Assembly: GCF_000348945.1 (NCBI RefSeq)
Contig: NZ_AOCK01000008.1
Location: forward strand, 124,001 to 188,000
Reading direction: 5' to 3'
Length of the DNA: 64,000 nt
Origin: Paeniglutamicibacter gangotriensis Lz1y
GTDB taxonomy: Bacteria > Actinomycetota > Actinomycetes > Actinomycetales > Micrococcaceae
The notes under the pieces were generated by a model, which was not told the DNA's origin, did not search any database, and saw nothing but the letters and a program-made list of their open reading frames with translations. Shown here piece after piece: positions 9,309-17,671 of the stretch (position 1 is its first letter; every line of letters starts with the position of its first letter). The translations under genes were made by a program, and so were the position numbers.

Positions 9309-9356
9309 CGGGGCGCCACTTCTCATCTGGTAAGACCGGATGCTGTTGGCGCCCCG
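9309..9356 (+). terminator. Hairpin after the aminotransferase-gcdH-aldehyde dehydrogenase operon
   Basis: CGGGGCGCCA (9309-9318) pairs perfectly with TGGCGCCCCG (9347-9356) across a 28-nt loop. There is no long T tract. It lies 12 bp after the aldehyde dehydrogenase stop and before the next gene, so it probably ends or attenuates the operon. Confidence 0.55.
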
Positions 9357-9433
9357 TCTGGTGTCTAGGATAAACATCGGGCATGGCCGAAAAGGTGAGC
9401 CAGCAAACAATTGACGAAAGTGCGGAGCCAAGA

Positions 9434-10318
9434 ATGAGCGCAGTGACAGGCATCGAGAACATTTCCACCATTCTGGTCATCGGCGCCGGGACCATGGGCC
9501 GGCAGATCGCCATGAGCGCGGCACTGGCCGGATACTCGACCATCATCCAAGACATTTCCGCCGACGGCCTGACAGCAGCCCGCACCGAGCTCGAAGGCTG
9601 GGCCGCCTCACGGGTGGCCAAGGGCAAGCTGGAGCAAGGTGTAGCCGACGCGGCGCTGGAAAAACTGGGCTACAGCACCGATTTAGATACGGCGGCAGCG
9701 ACTGCAGACTTCGTGATCGAGGCAGCCACCGAACGGTTGGACATTAAAACTTCGATCTTTGAGAAGCTCGGCGTGCTGGCGCCGGCCCACGCCATCCTGG
9801 CCACCAACTCCTCAACGCTGGGATCCTCCAAGGTCGCGGACGCCACCGGGCGTCCGGCGCAGGTCTGCAATATGCACTTCTTCAACCCGGCGCTGGTCAT
9901 GAAGTGCGTGGAAGTCGTCCGCCACGAGGCCACCAGCGACTCCACGGTGGAGACCACCATGGAGCTGGCCCGCCGACTGGGCAAGGAACCGGTGCTGATC
10001 AACCGCGAGGTCCCCGGGTTCATCGCCAACCGCCTCATGGGAGCCATCCAGCGCGAAGCGCTCTTCCTGGCAGATCAGGGCATCGCCAGCATCGAAGACA
10101 TCGACACCACCGCGCGCACGGCACTGGGACACCCTATGGGCCCCTTCGCGCTCATGGACATGGTGGGCCTGGACGTTATCGACTTCATTGCCCAGGCCAC
10201 GCACGCGGAAACCGGTGCCGATGAAGACGCGCCGAACCCGCGTGTTGCGTCCCTAGTGGCCGAGGGCAAGCTGGGCCGGAAGTCCGGAGTCGGGTTCTAC
10301 GACTACAGCAACCAGTAG
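9434..10318 (+). CDS. 3-hydroxyacyl-CoA (3-hydroxybutyryl-CoA) dehydrogenase
   Basis: A 294-residue NAD-dependent dehydrogenase. VIGAGTMGRQIAMSAALAG (residues ~12-30) is the Rossmann loop, CNMHFFNPALVMKCVEVV holds the catalytic His, and PGFIANRLMGAIQREAL opens the C-terminal dimer domain. It converts 3-hydroxybutyryl-CoA to acetoacetyl-CoA, the step after crotonyl-CoA hydration. The start at 9434 follows GCGGAG at 7 nt and gives the usual family length. An in-frame ATG at 9383 lies 11 bp after a TAGGAT -10-like box and could be used leaderlessly, adding 17 residues. No enoyl-CoA hydratase is in the window. Confidence 0.87.
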   Translation: MSAVTGIENISTILVIGAGTMGRQIAMSAALAGYSTIIQDISADGLTAARTELEGWAASRVAKGKLEQGVADAALEKLGYSTDLDTAAATADFVIEAATERLDIKTSIFEKLGVLAPAHAILATNSSTLGSSKVADATGRPAQVCNMHFFNPALVMKCVEVVRHEATSDSTVETTMELARRLGKEPVLINREVPGFIANRLMGAIQREALFLADQGIASIEDIDTTARTALGHPMGPFALMDMVGLDVIDFIAQATHAETGADEDAPNPRVASLVAEGKLGRKSGVGFYDYSNQ

Positions 10319-10330
10319 ATCAGGGAGCCG

Positions 10331-10762
10331 CTAGTACGTCTCGGGCTGTTCCCCGAGGCGGAAATGGCGGCCGGAAATGTGTTTGACCTCGATCTTCACC
10401 CAGGATTCCTTCGCCGTGGGAATCCACGGCGAGACCCCGGAGCTGCGTGCCAGCTCGATCTCCGCGCTGGTCTGCAGCTGGTGCGCATTTCCGTGGACCA
10501 CCACCGACCACGCTTCGTCGGAGAGGATGCCGTCGGCCTCGAAGGCCACCGAATCGTGCACTGTCAGTGCCGCTAGTTTTTCGCCCGGGGCGGTGCGAAG
10601 GTAAATGCATTTCTCCAGCAAGCCGAAGTTCACCGGGAAGATGTCGACGGCGCCGCCCACCGCAGTGGCCAACCGGCCGTGTTTGGTTCTTTCCAACAGA
10701 CTCCAGCACTGCTCCTCGGTGAGTACCAGCACGGGCTCGTCTGCATCATGTTCAAACATCAT
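10331..10762 (-). CDS. Pyridoxamine 5'-phosphate oxidase-like flavin split-barrel protein
   Basis: A 143-residue protein of the FMN-binding split-barrel fold (PNPOx-like). LLERTKHGRLATAVGGAVDIFPVNF is typical of the first strands (given here as the family pattern G-R-L-A-T followed by P-V-N-F). EKCIYLRTAPGEKL continues the barrel. Such proteins bind FMN, F420 or heme, and the physiological substrate is usually unknown. It is convergent with the 3-hydroxyacyl-CoA dehydrogenase (12-bp gap). Two adjacent ATG codons could serve as start. Confidence 0.75.
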   Translation of the reverse strand: MMFEHDADEPVLVLTEEQCWSLLERTKHGRLATAVGGAVDIFPVNFGLLEKCIYLRTAPGEKLAALTVHDSVAFEADGILSDEAWSVVVHGNAHQLQTSAEIELARSSGVSPWIPTAKESWVKIEVKHISGRHFRLGEQPETY

Positions 10763-10890
10763 GCTCTCATCATTCTACGAAGCGTAGAAAAATACTAGTG
10801 TGACGCCGATCGCGCGCGAAAACGGGCGGGCACCGCGAATTCATCCTTTTGATCCACACCGTGCCACCGGGCCATGAAAGACTGTCTTTC

Positions 10891-11970
10891 ATGGTCAAGG
10901 AAACTGGAGCGGAGCGTGCCCGGCACATTGCCGCACGCTTCGAGGATCGGCTCTACGAGCTTCGTGCCGAACAGGCCCGCGAACGGGGGTTGGTTCCCAC
11001 CGTGCTGTCATACATCGGGTATGGGCTCTCCGACCCCACCGACGGGTGGGTGCGCATCTTCGCCCGCGTGGTGCTGGCCAAGCCCGGCGCCTTCGAAGAT
11101 GGCCGCCATCGGGCCAAGGTCATTGCCGACGGGGTGCGTGGCTGGCGGAACTTCATGTCCCCGATCCTGCCCCACGGCGAGGTTGAGGTCCACATCAACG
11201 GTGAACGCTTTGAGGTGCAGGCCGATCGCGGCGGGGTGCTCGATGTCCGGGTGAAAGCCTCGCTGGCACCAGGCTGGAACGAGATCAGCCTGCATGTTGA
11301 GGGCGGCACTGCTGTCACCGCCCCGATCCTGGTCGTTGACGGGTCGCAGGAATTCGGGGTGCTCTCGGATGTGGATGACACCGTCGTGGTCACCACGCTG
11401 CCCCGCCCACTGCTGGCCGCCTGGAACTCCTTCGTGCTCTCCGAGCACGCCCGACTGGCCACCCCGGGGATGCCGGTGATGATGGAGCGGCTGCTGCGCG
11501 ACAAGCCCGGAGCCCCCACCTTCTACTTGTCCACCGGTGCCTGGAACGTGGCCCAAACCCTGACCCGCTTCCTCTCACGCAACCTCTACCCACAGGGCCC
11601 CCTGCTGCTGACCGACTGGGGTGCCACCGAGCGTGGCTGGTTCCGGTCGGGCATGCAACACAAGGCCGACCAGTTGCGTCGTCTGGCCGGAGAATTCCCG
11701 ACCATGAAGTGGCTGCTGATTGGCGACGATGGCCAGCATGACCCCTATCTATATGCCGAGTTCGCCCGACGCTTCCCCGAGCACGTCGTGGCCATCGTGA
11801 TCCGCCAGCTCACCCCCTCCGAGGCGGTGCTCGCCGGCGGGCGTAGCCAAGGAATCCTGAACTCCACCCCCGGGGTGCCCTGGGTTTACGAGCCCGACGG
11901 AGCGCGCATCGCCGGGAAACTGGAATCCCTGGGCATCATCAGCCCCGAAGCACAGCAAGGATTGTCCTAG
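10891..11970 (+). CDS. APP1-type phosphatidate phosphatase domain protein (DUF2183)
   Basis: A 359-residue protein with the APP1 catalytic domain, a HAD-like phosphatase. VLSDVDDTVVVTT is the nucleophile motif DxDxTV, TFYLSTGAWNVAQ is the Ser/Thr motif II, and LIGDDGQHDPYLY supplies the acidic motif. Yeast App1 dephosphorylates phosphatidate; bacterial substrates are not established. No signal peptide is seen. I chose ATG 10891 because the in-frame upstream TTG (10849) and GTG (10861) have no SD. A thioesterase gene begins at the base following its stop, so the two are coupled. Confidence 0.78.
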   Translation: MVKETGAERARHIAARFEDRLYELRAEQARERGLVPTVLSYIGYGLSDPTDGWVRIFARVVLAKPGAFEDGRHRAKVIADGVRGWRNFMSPILPHGEVEVHINGERFEVQADRGGVLDVRVKASLAPGWNEISLHVEGGTAVTAPILVVDGSQEFGVLSDVDDTVVVTTLPRPLLAAWNSFVLSEHARLATPGMPVMMERLLRDKPGAPTFYLSTGAWNVAQTLTRFLSRNLYPQGPLLLTDWGATERGWFRSGMQHKADQLRRLAGEFPTMKWLLIGDDGQHDPYLYAEFARRFPEHVVAIVIRQLTPSEAVLAGGRSQGILNSTPGVPWVYEPDGARIAGKLESLGIISPEAQQGLS

Positions 11971-12435
11971 ATGGATGGGAACAAGATCCGCGTCGAGGTC
12001 CCCATGCGGTGGGGGGACATGGACGCATACGGCCACATCAACAACGTGAACCTGGTCCGCATGATGGAAGAGGCACGTATCGCAGGTTTCGGGGTGCCGG
12101 GGGGCACCGGCAAGCCCGGCATCGACCCGCAGGTTGACCTGTTCTCCACGGTTCAGGAGAACACGCAGATCCTGGTGGTCGAACACCGGGTCCGCTACCT
12201 CAAGCCGTTGGACTACCGCAACGTGCCGGCCCACGTGGACGTGTGGATCAGCACCGTCAAGGCCGCAAGCTTTGATATCTGCTATGAATTTCACGATCCA
12301 GTCGACGGCGGAGTGTGCGTGCGTGCCACCACCACCCTGGCGTTCTTCTCGGTGGACACCCAACGGTTGCTGAGGCTCTCGGAGCAGAACAAGTCGGAGA
12401 TGGCGCGCTACGAAGCCCCGCCCCTCTTTCGTTAG
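11971..12435 (+). CDS. Hotdog-fold acyl-CoA thioesterase
   Basis: A 154-residue protein with the 4-hydroxybenzoyl-CoA thioesterase pattern. RWGDMDAYGHINNVNLVRMM near residues 11-30 contains the catalytic Asp, and LVVEHRVRYLKPLDYR gives the central strand. It hydrolyses an acyl-CoA in the cytoplasm; the acyl group is not predictable. It directly abuts the APP1-type gene, so both are probably one transcript. It overlaps the convergent hypothetical gene by 4 bp. Confidence 0.8.
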   Translation: MDGNKIRVEVPMRWGDMDAYGHINNVNLVRMMEEARIAGFGVPGGTGKPGIDPQVDLFSTVQENTQILVVEHRVRYLKPLDYRNVPAHVDVWISTVKAASFDICYEFHDPVDGGVCVRATTTLAFFSVDTQRLLRLSEQNKSEMARYEAPPLFR

Positions 12436-12785
12436 GAAAGCTGCAGAGTGGCCGTCAGGGACTCGAAGTCCCGGGCCAGTTCCTCATCCCGCTCGAAGCT
12501 GCACGGGGCCAACGGCTCGGTGCTGAACGAGAAATAGCTCCGCCCCGCGCTATGCCGCGGATCCGCCGGCAACGCCAGCACGGAATTGTGGAAATTCACC
12601 CGGCCCACCGAGAGCCCCTCGGGACGGCGTGGCGTGATGCGCAACAGGTGCGCGATGGTCGCCAGATCGTGCGCGTGGGCCCTGAGGTGGGTGCCGTGGT
12701 GGTACAGGTGCAGCGTGAGTCCCTCGGTGAGGGACAACATCACTTCCACATCGGCCGCAGACCACAGCGTGGGTCGGGCCATCAT
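12432..12785 (-). CDS. Hypothetical protein
   Basis: A 117-residue protein I do not recognise. It is leucine- and histidine-rich (HLYHHGTHLRAHAHDL) and soluble, with no signal peptide or known motif. The reading frame stays open upstream to 13076, but that part is Arg/Thr-rich and looks non-coding, so I start at the MM pair (ATG 12785). Codon use is normal for the genome. It overlaps the thioesterase 3' end tail to tail. Confidence 0.5.
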   Translation of the reverse strand: MMARPTLWSAADVEVMLSLTEGLTLHLYHHGTHLRAHAHDLATIAHLLRITPRRPEGLSVGRVNFHNSVLALPADPRHSAGRSYFSFSTEPLAPCSFERDEELARDFESLTATLQLS

Positions 12786-13052
12786 GCTCTTGACGGCACG
12801 CGGATTAGCCCGATGGCCGGGGTGGAAGGACGTACAAGAATCGGTGTTGATGACCGGATTGCGCAAGGGACGGCGCCTTTCGTTTGCTCTTGTCCTCCAG
12901 ACAGCGGCTGCTGACAAGGACCGCTTCGTCATCCGAACCACCCGTGAAGCATGGGGTTGGTGCGTGCGCCAGGTCGGAGCCCAAAAACGGCGTACATCTC
13001 GTGAAGCTGGTTTCATCGTACCAAAATCCCTCCGACGATTTAGTGTGGAGCC

Positions 13053-13658
13053 ATGAGACTGATATTGATCCGCCACGGGCAGACCGCTTCCAATCTGGCC
13101 CAGGCACTGGATACGGCGGCCCCCGGGGCACCCTTGGATGAAACAGGAATGGCTCAGGCCGAGGCCCTAGTGGAGCGGCTAGGTGCCGACGAACTCGATG
13201 CGGTGTTCTCCTCGACGCTGCTGCGTGCCAAAATGACTGCCACCCCGTTGGCCCAGGCGCGCGGTTTGGTGGTCGCCGAGCATGTCGGGCTCACCGAAAT
13301 TTCCGCGGGGGACCTGGAAATGCGTAACGACCCGGAGTCCCAGCTGGCCTACAGCGATGCTTTTGTCGGCTGGCTATCCGGTGATCTACGAGCCAAGGTC
13401 CCCGGCGGTGAAGACGCCCAGACGGCACTGGACCGCTTTGACGCGGTGGTCCAAGACGCCAGGAACTCGGGCACAGGGAAGCTGGCGGTGATCAGCCACG
13501 CGGCAATGCTGGTGACATGGCTGGCCATACGGAGCAACAACTTCGACCCGACGCTGCTCTCGCCGCTGCCGCTGAACAACACTGGCGTGGTGACCCTCGA
13601 AGGAGTAGGTTCCTCCGGGTGGAAATTGCGCAGCTGGCAGGATCGGATACTAGATTAA
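13053..13658 (+). CDS. Histidine phosphatase family protein
   Basis: A 201-residue histidine phosphatase (phosphoglycerate-mutase-like branch). LILIRHGQTASN at residues 3-14 holds the phospho-accepting His and RHG motif, and AVISHAAML carries the second catalytic His. It is a cytosolic phosphomonoesterase of unknown substrate, common in actinobacteria. The ATG is preceded by GTGTGGAGCC, a usable SD. It stands alone between divergent and downstream genes. Confidence 0.82.
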   Translation: MRLILIRHGQTASNLAQALDTAAPGAPLDETGMAQAEALVERLGADELDAVFSSTLLRAKMTATPLAQARGLVVAEHVGLTEISAGDLEMRNDPESQLAYSDAFVGWLSGDLRAKVPGGEDAQTALDRFDAVVQDARNSGTGKLAVISHAAMLVTWLAIRSNNFDPTLLSPLPLNNTGVVTLEGVGSSGWKLRSWQDRILD

Positions 13659-13747
13659 AGCTCGGATCCAGCCACCCGTTGTCCTGCCTTCTGCTGACTG
13701 AAGCTAGTTTCATGACGTACTACATTGGCTAAGCCCATGCCAAGTCG

Positions 13748-13773
13748 ATTAGGATAGGGTTATCTTCCCTAAT
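13748..13773. promoter_or_regulatory. DtxR/IdeR-like iron box before the siderophore-interacting protein
   Basis: An imperfect palindrome, ATTAGGATAGGG then TTATCTTCCCTAAT, lies 18 bp before the GTG start at 13792. The 19-mer at 13749-13767 matches 13 of 19 positions of the IdeR consensus as I recall it. The position over the promoter fits iron-dependent repression. Confidence 0.5.
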
Positions 13774-13791
13774 CCAAGAAAGTGGTAATTA

Positions 13792-14640
13792 GTGAGCACG
13801 CAACGCCCCGCACGTCCGGTTCGGCCGCAGGTGGTACTCGAGGTTTTGGCCAGCGAGCGGCTGTCCCCGCACATGATGCGGCTGACATTCGGAGGACCGG
13901 GTTTCGCCAATTTCCAAGATAAAGCCGTCTCCGACCGCTACGTCAAGATCCTCTTCACCAGGCCCGAATTGGGCCTACAGCCGCCCTATGACTTGGACGA
14001 CTTGCGCGAGAAGCTGGCTCCGGAGGACTTCCCGGTGCGCCGGACTTACACGCTGCGCCACGTGGACCTCGAGGCCCAAACCCTACAGATCGACTTCGTC
14101 ATCCACGGGGACCAGGGAATTGCAGGCCCCTGGGCGCTGAACGCCAAGCTTGGCGACCAGATCTGCTTCACCAGCCCCGGTGGCCTCTACACACCGAACC
14201 CGGAGTTCGACAGGCACCTACTTGTCGGTGACGAGTCGGCTCTTCCGGCCATTTCCGCGGCAGTCGAGGACATGACCGAGGACATGATCGGGGATATCTA
14301 CCTGGAAGTCTCCGGCCCCGAGGACGAGGTTCGCCTCGATGCGCCGGCAGGGATCACCGTGCACTGGCTGCACCGCGGCGGCTACTACACTCCGGAAAAC
14401 ACCAAGCTCGAGGAAACGGTACGCAACGCCGAGTGGCATGAAGGGACCCTCCAGGTCTTTGCCCACGGCGAGAGGGAAACCATGAAGTCGCTGCGTGCCT
14501 ACCTCAATGGCGAACGAGGCGTTGACAGGCGCGCGATGTCGCTCTCGGCCTACTGGGCCTACGGACGTGCCGAAGACGAATTCCAGGCCGAGAAAAAATC
14601 TCCCATCGGGCAAATCTACCCCGAGACGCTTAGCGCCTAG
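13792..14640 (+). CDS. Siderophore-interacting protein (FAD-binding ferric reductase)
   Basis: A 282-residue SIP/ViuB-type flavoprotein. FPVRRTYTLRHVD carries the FAD-binding R-x-Y-[TS] motif, and GDQICFTSPGG is the phosphate loop. LLVGDESALPAISA opens the NAD(P)H domain, and SAYWAYGRAEDEF is the C-terminal block of the family. It reduces Fe(III) chelates in the cytoplasm. Start GTG at 13792, downstream of an iron box. It is convergent with hmuV, overlapping by 11 bp, and belongs to the heme/iron locus. Confidence 0.87.
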   Translation: MSTQRPARPVRPQVVLEVLASERLSPHMMRLTFGGPGFANFQDKAVSDRYVKILFTRPELGLQPPYDLDDLREKLAPEDFPVRRTYTLRHVDLEAQTLQIDFVIHGDQGIAGPWALNAKLGDQICFTSPGGLYTPNPEFDRHLLVGDESALPAISAAVEDMTEDMIGDIYLEVSGPEDEVRLDAPAGITVHWLHRGGYYTPENTKLEETVRNAEWHEGTLQVFAHGERETMKSLRAYLNGERGVDRRAMSLSAYWAYGRAEDEFQAEKKSPIGQIYPETLSA

Positions 14641-15415
14641 CGAAGTTGCGGGCAGGGGCCACCCTGACCCGACCATCGACCGGATCGATCCACGTGTCGA
14701 TCCGGGTGCCGTAGACCTCCGAGAGCAGCGCGCTGCGGGCCACCTCCGCAACCGCGCCTTGGGCCACGATGCGGCCGGCATCGAGCAAGATGAGCCGGTC
14801 GGCGTAGGCCGCTGCCGCATCCAGGTCGTGCAGCACTGCCACCACCGCACGGCCCTCGCGGGCCAAATCACGGGCAATTCCCAAGGTGGATTCGGCGTGC
14901 TTGATATCCATCGCCGCCACTGGTTCATCGAGCATCACCACCCGGGTTTGCTGGGCCAACACCCGGGCAAATGCCGTGCGCTGGCGCTCGCCCCCGGAGA
15001 GCGTGGTGACGGTGCGCCCGGCCAATCCGTGCAGCCCCGTGCGAGCCAGGACAGCATTGATAATATGCTCGTCGTCCGCGCCCTGCGGCGTATGACGCCA
15101 GGGGGTGCGCCCGAAACGGACGACCTCGGCGACACTGAATCCGAAGGCGACGTGGGAGTCCTGGTCCATGACCGAACGCAGCCGCCCGGCCTGGGCCGCA
15201 CCCCAAGAACGCAACGGCTTTCCTGCCAGTTCGATGCTTCCGGCATCCGGGCGTACCGAGCCTGCCAGTAGCGAGAGCAGCGTGGACTTTCCGGCCCCGT
15301 TCGGCCCGATGACCACGCAGAGTTCCCCGGCGCGCAGGCGCACATCCAAGGGATGGATGACAGGCTTGCCCTTGATGGAATAGGAAAGATTCTCGGCCTG
15401 AAGCAGGGGATTCAC
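14630..15415 (-). CDS. hmuV: Heme ABC importer, ATP-binding protein HmuV
   Basis: A 261-residue ABC ATPase of the FecE/BtuD/HmuV branch. Walker A is GPNGAGKST (residues ~38-46), the signature is TLSGGERQRTAFARVLAQ, Walker B is VVMLDEPVAAMD, and the switch His is in VLHDLDAAAAYAD. It energises the HmuU permease for uptake across the membrane. It starts inside the last codons of hmuU (4-bp overlap), making T-U-V one translational unit. Heme rather than siderophore is inferred from the heme oxygenase and HtaA protein nearby. Confidence 0.85.
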   Translation of the reverse strand: MNPLLQAENLSYSIKGKPVIHPLDVRLRAGELCVVIGPNGAGKSTLLSLLAGSVRPDAGSIELAGKPLRSWGAAQAGRLRSVMDQDSHVAFGFSVAEVVRFGRTPWRHTPQGADDEHIINAVLARTGLHGLAGRTVTTLSGGERQRTAFARVLAQQTRVVMLDEPVAAMDIKHAESTLGIARDLAREGRAVVAVLHDLDAAAAYADRLILLDAGRIVAQGAVAEVARSALLSEVYGTRIDTWIDPVDGRVRVAPARNFARR

Positions 15416-16506
15416 AGGACACCTTGTTTCTTGAGCGTGGTCCGCAAGAGGATGAAGAACACCGGGCCGCCGACGAGCGCGGTGAAGATGCCGATGGGCA
15501 AATCCGCGTAGGGGATCGCGGTGCGGGAGACCAGATCGGCGACGGCCAGCAGCAACGAGCCGCCAAGTGCCGAGAGCGGCAGCAGCGAGCGGTGCGAGGG
15601 CCCGGTGAACAGACGCAGAGCGTGCGGAACGATCAGCCCCACGAACCCGATCATTCCCGCGTGGGCGACTGCAGCACTGGTCAGCAGCGCCACCGCGATG
15701 ATCGACAGAACCCGGAGCCGGGGCACGTTGACCCCGCTGTGGGAGGCTGCGGAATCGCCCAAAGCCAACAGATCCAGCCGCCCGGCCAACAGCAGCACCG
15801 CAAGGGCTGCCGGTACGACGATCAAGGCGGTAGTGGCAACCGCCGACCAGCTGGCGCCGTTGAGTGAGCCCATTTGCCAGAAGATGACCTGTTCACGGCT
15901 GGAGGTGTCGGCAACAAAGACCAGGAACGAGATCACGGCCCCGGCGACGGCGTTCACGGCGATGCCGGTGAGCACCAGGGTGAGCACCGCCGAAGCTCCG
16001 GACCCGCGGGCCAACCAATACACCAGCAGCGTCACGGCTAACCCCGAGGCGAAGGCAGCCGCCGGGAGGATAAACGGTGACGCGCTGCCAACGCCCAGCA
16101 CGATCACCGTGCAAGCGCCTACCGCGGCACCCGAGCCGATACCGATGACCCCGGGCTCTGCCAGCGGGTTGGCGAAGACACCCTGCATGAGTGCTCCGCC
16201 GAGGCCCAGAGCACAACCGATCAGCAGGCCCAGGACCAGGCGCGGGAAGCGCACGGTCCACAACGTGGCATCCAGCAGTGCCGATTCTTGGGTACCGGTG
16301 CCGGTGACCCCGTGCCAGAACCCGGTGAGTACCTCGCCCGGCGAGGCTGGAAACTGCCCGGATCCGGCCGACAGCACCGAGACCGCTAGCAACGCGGCCG
16401 ACAGCGCGACTCCCGTGGCCCAGACACGTCCGCGGCGTGGGAATATCCGGTGGGCGGATGGGCTTGCCGACGGGGTCCGGACATCGGACAGGGTTTGTTG
16501 GCTCAC
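15412..16506 (-). CDS. hmuU: Heme ABC importer, FecCD-type permease HmuU
   Basis: A 364-residue membrane protein of the FecCD family with about 10 transmembrane segments. PRLVLGLLIGCALGLGGALM and GFVGLIVPHALRLFTGPSHR are the characteristic FecCD blocks. The latter contains the cytoplasmic coupling helix that contacts the ATPase. It overlaps both neighbours by 4 bp. A ~30-residue hydrophilic N-terminus precedes TM1. Confidence 0.87.
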   Translation of the reverse strand: MSQQTLSDVRTPSASPSAHRIFPRRGRVWATGVALSAALLAVSVLSAGSGQFPASPGEVLTGFWHGVTGTGTQESALLDATLWTVRFPRLVLGLLIGCALGLGGALMQGVFANPLAEPGVIGIGSGAAVGACTVIVLGVGSASPFILPAAAFASGLAVTLLVYWLARGSGASAVLTLVLTGIAVNAVAGAVISFLVFVADTSSREQVIFWQMGSLNGASWSAVATTALIVVPAALAVLLLAGRLDLLALGDSAASHSGVNVPRLRVLSIIAVALLTSAAVAHAGMIGFVGLIVPHALRLFTGPSHRSLLPLSALGGSLLLAVADLVSRTAIPYADLPIGIFTALVGGPVFFILLRTTLKKQGVL

Positions 16507-17594
16507 TTGCTGCCCTGGGTGTAGACGGTCTTCGCCAGCGCCAGCAACGCGGCGGGGGTGTTGGGCCCGTAGGAGAGCAGCTGACCATCCGGTGCGTCGA
16601 TGATCCGCCGGTGCTGCCCGGCCGCGGTGTTGGCCACTCCGGGGCGTTTGAACAATCCGTCGATGCCTCCGGTGGATTCCAATCCGTCGCTCATCATCAG
16701 GTACACCTGGGGGTCCAAGGCCGCCAAGGACTCCGCATTGGCGGGCCGGGATCCCTTCAGCCCGGCGTCAGCGGCCACATCGTGGAGCCCCAGCTCATGC
16801 AGGAGATCTTCGGCCCCGGTGCCCGGCCCCATAATGAAGAAAACCCCGGCGGTGCCGCGGACATAAAGCACCGCTGTACGCAGCGGGGACCTGGTGCCTG
16901 AGGACAGCCCGGCGATGGCCGTTCGGGTGCTGGCCAGCTCACCGGCAATCTGCTTGTTGAGTGCGACACCGGCTTCCGGCACGCCCAGGGCCAAGGCCAC
17001 ATCGGTGACCATCTGCGTAATGCCGGCCACGGAGCGGTCAGGGGTGAAGGACACAACAGGTATGCCTGCCGCGGCGATCTGCGCCAGAACTTCCGGGGGA
17101 CCGATGGTGGAGTCGGCCAGCACCACATCCGGACGCATGGCCAGGATTGCCTCGGCATTCAGTTCATGGGCGCCGGCCGTGACCAGCGGCAGGTCCTTGA
17201 GCGAGGCTCCGGTGTTCGAGGCCGTTCGTCCGGCGAGCTTGTCGCCCAGGCCCAGACCAACCACGGTGTCGGCTAGCGTGCCATAGATATCCAGGGCGAG
17301 GATGCGATGGGCCGAGGGAATGGTCACGGACTTATTTTCGTAGTCAGTCACGGTTGTCGGCAACGTTTGAGTGAACGACTCCGAGAGCGGCACGATGTCC
17401 GGAACCAGCGGTGCCGTGGCCGGTCCGCGTAATGTCGAGGCGTCCACGGCCGGGGTCGATGACGAGGCTGAGCTTGTGGGGGAGGCCGCGACGGGTTCCG
17501 GCGCGGGCAGGGGCTCGGGCCCGGCGCTCGCTGTGCAGCCGGCCAGTGATAGGGCGCCGACGCACAAGAAGGCCAGAACGGTTCGACGATTCAC
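16503..17594 (-). CDS. hmuT: Heme ABC importer, substrate-binding lipoprotein HmuT
   Basis: A 363-residue class III periplasmic-binding-fold lipoprotein. Start is GTG at 17594, preceded by AAAGG at 7 nt. The N-terminus VLAFLCVGALSLAGC gives a lipobox with Cys near residue 20, then a Pro/Ala-rich linker. HRILALDIYGTLADTVVGLG and EAILAMRPDVVLADS are the FepB/HmuT blocks. It captures heme outside the membrane and docks on HmuU. A perfect hairpin separates it from the upstream HtaA-type gene. Confidence 0.86.
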   Translation of the reverse strand: MNRRTVLAFLCVGALSLAGCTASAGPEPLPAPEPVAASPTSSASSSTPAVDASTLRGPATAPLVPDIVPLSESFTQTLPTTVTDYENKSVTIPSAHRILALDIYGTLADTVVGLGLGDKLAGRTASNTGASLKDLPLVTAGAHELNAEAILAMRPDVVLADSTIGPPEVLAQIAAAGIPVVSFTPDRSVAGITQMVTDVALALGVPEAGVALNKQIAGELASTRTAIAGLSSGTRSPLRTAVLYVRGTAGVFFIMGPGTGAEDLLHELGLHDVAADAGLKGSRPANAESLAALDPQVYLMMSDGLESTGGIDGLFKRPGVANTAAGQHRRIIDAPDGQLLSYGPNTPAALLALAKTVYTQGSK

Positions 17595-17624
17595 TTGAAA
17601 ACCTTTGGAGAAGTGGAATTGAAC

Positions 17625-17658
17625 GGTGGTGGGTGGGGGCGCGCCCCCACCCACCACC
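17625..17658 (-). terminator. 34-bp perfect palindrome between the HtaA-type gene and hmuT
   Basis: GGTGGTGGGTGGGGGCG (17625-17641) is followed directly by its exact complement (17642-17658). It lies 13 bp after the HtaA-type stop codon on the minus strand and 30 bp before the hmuT start. It probably terminates or attenuates, giving much wall protein and less transporter. No T tract follows. Confidence 0.55.
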
Positions 17659-17671
17659 CCGGGGTGCTGTC

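Noticed and set aside
7962-9431. Minus-strand frame of 489 codons opposite the aldehyde dehydrogenase
   Set aside because: Antisense shadow of a gene with complete catalytic motifs.
12786-13076. N-terminal extension of the hypothetical protein at 12432-12785
   Set aside because: The extra ~97 codons are Arg/Thr-rich without gene-like codon use and overlap the phosphatase promoter and first codons.
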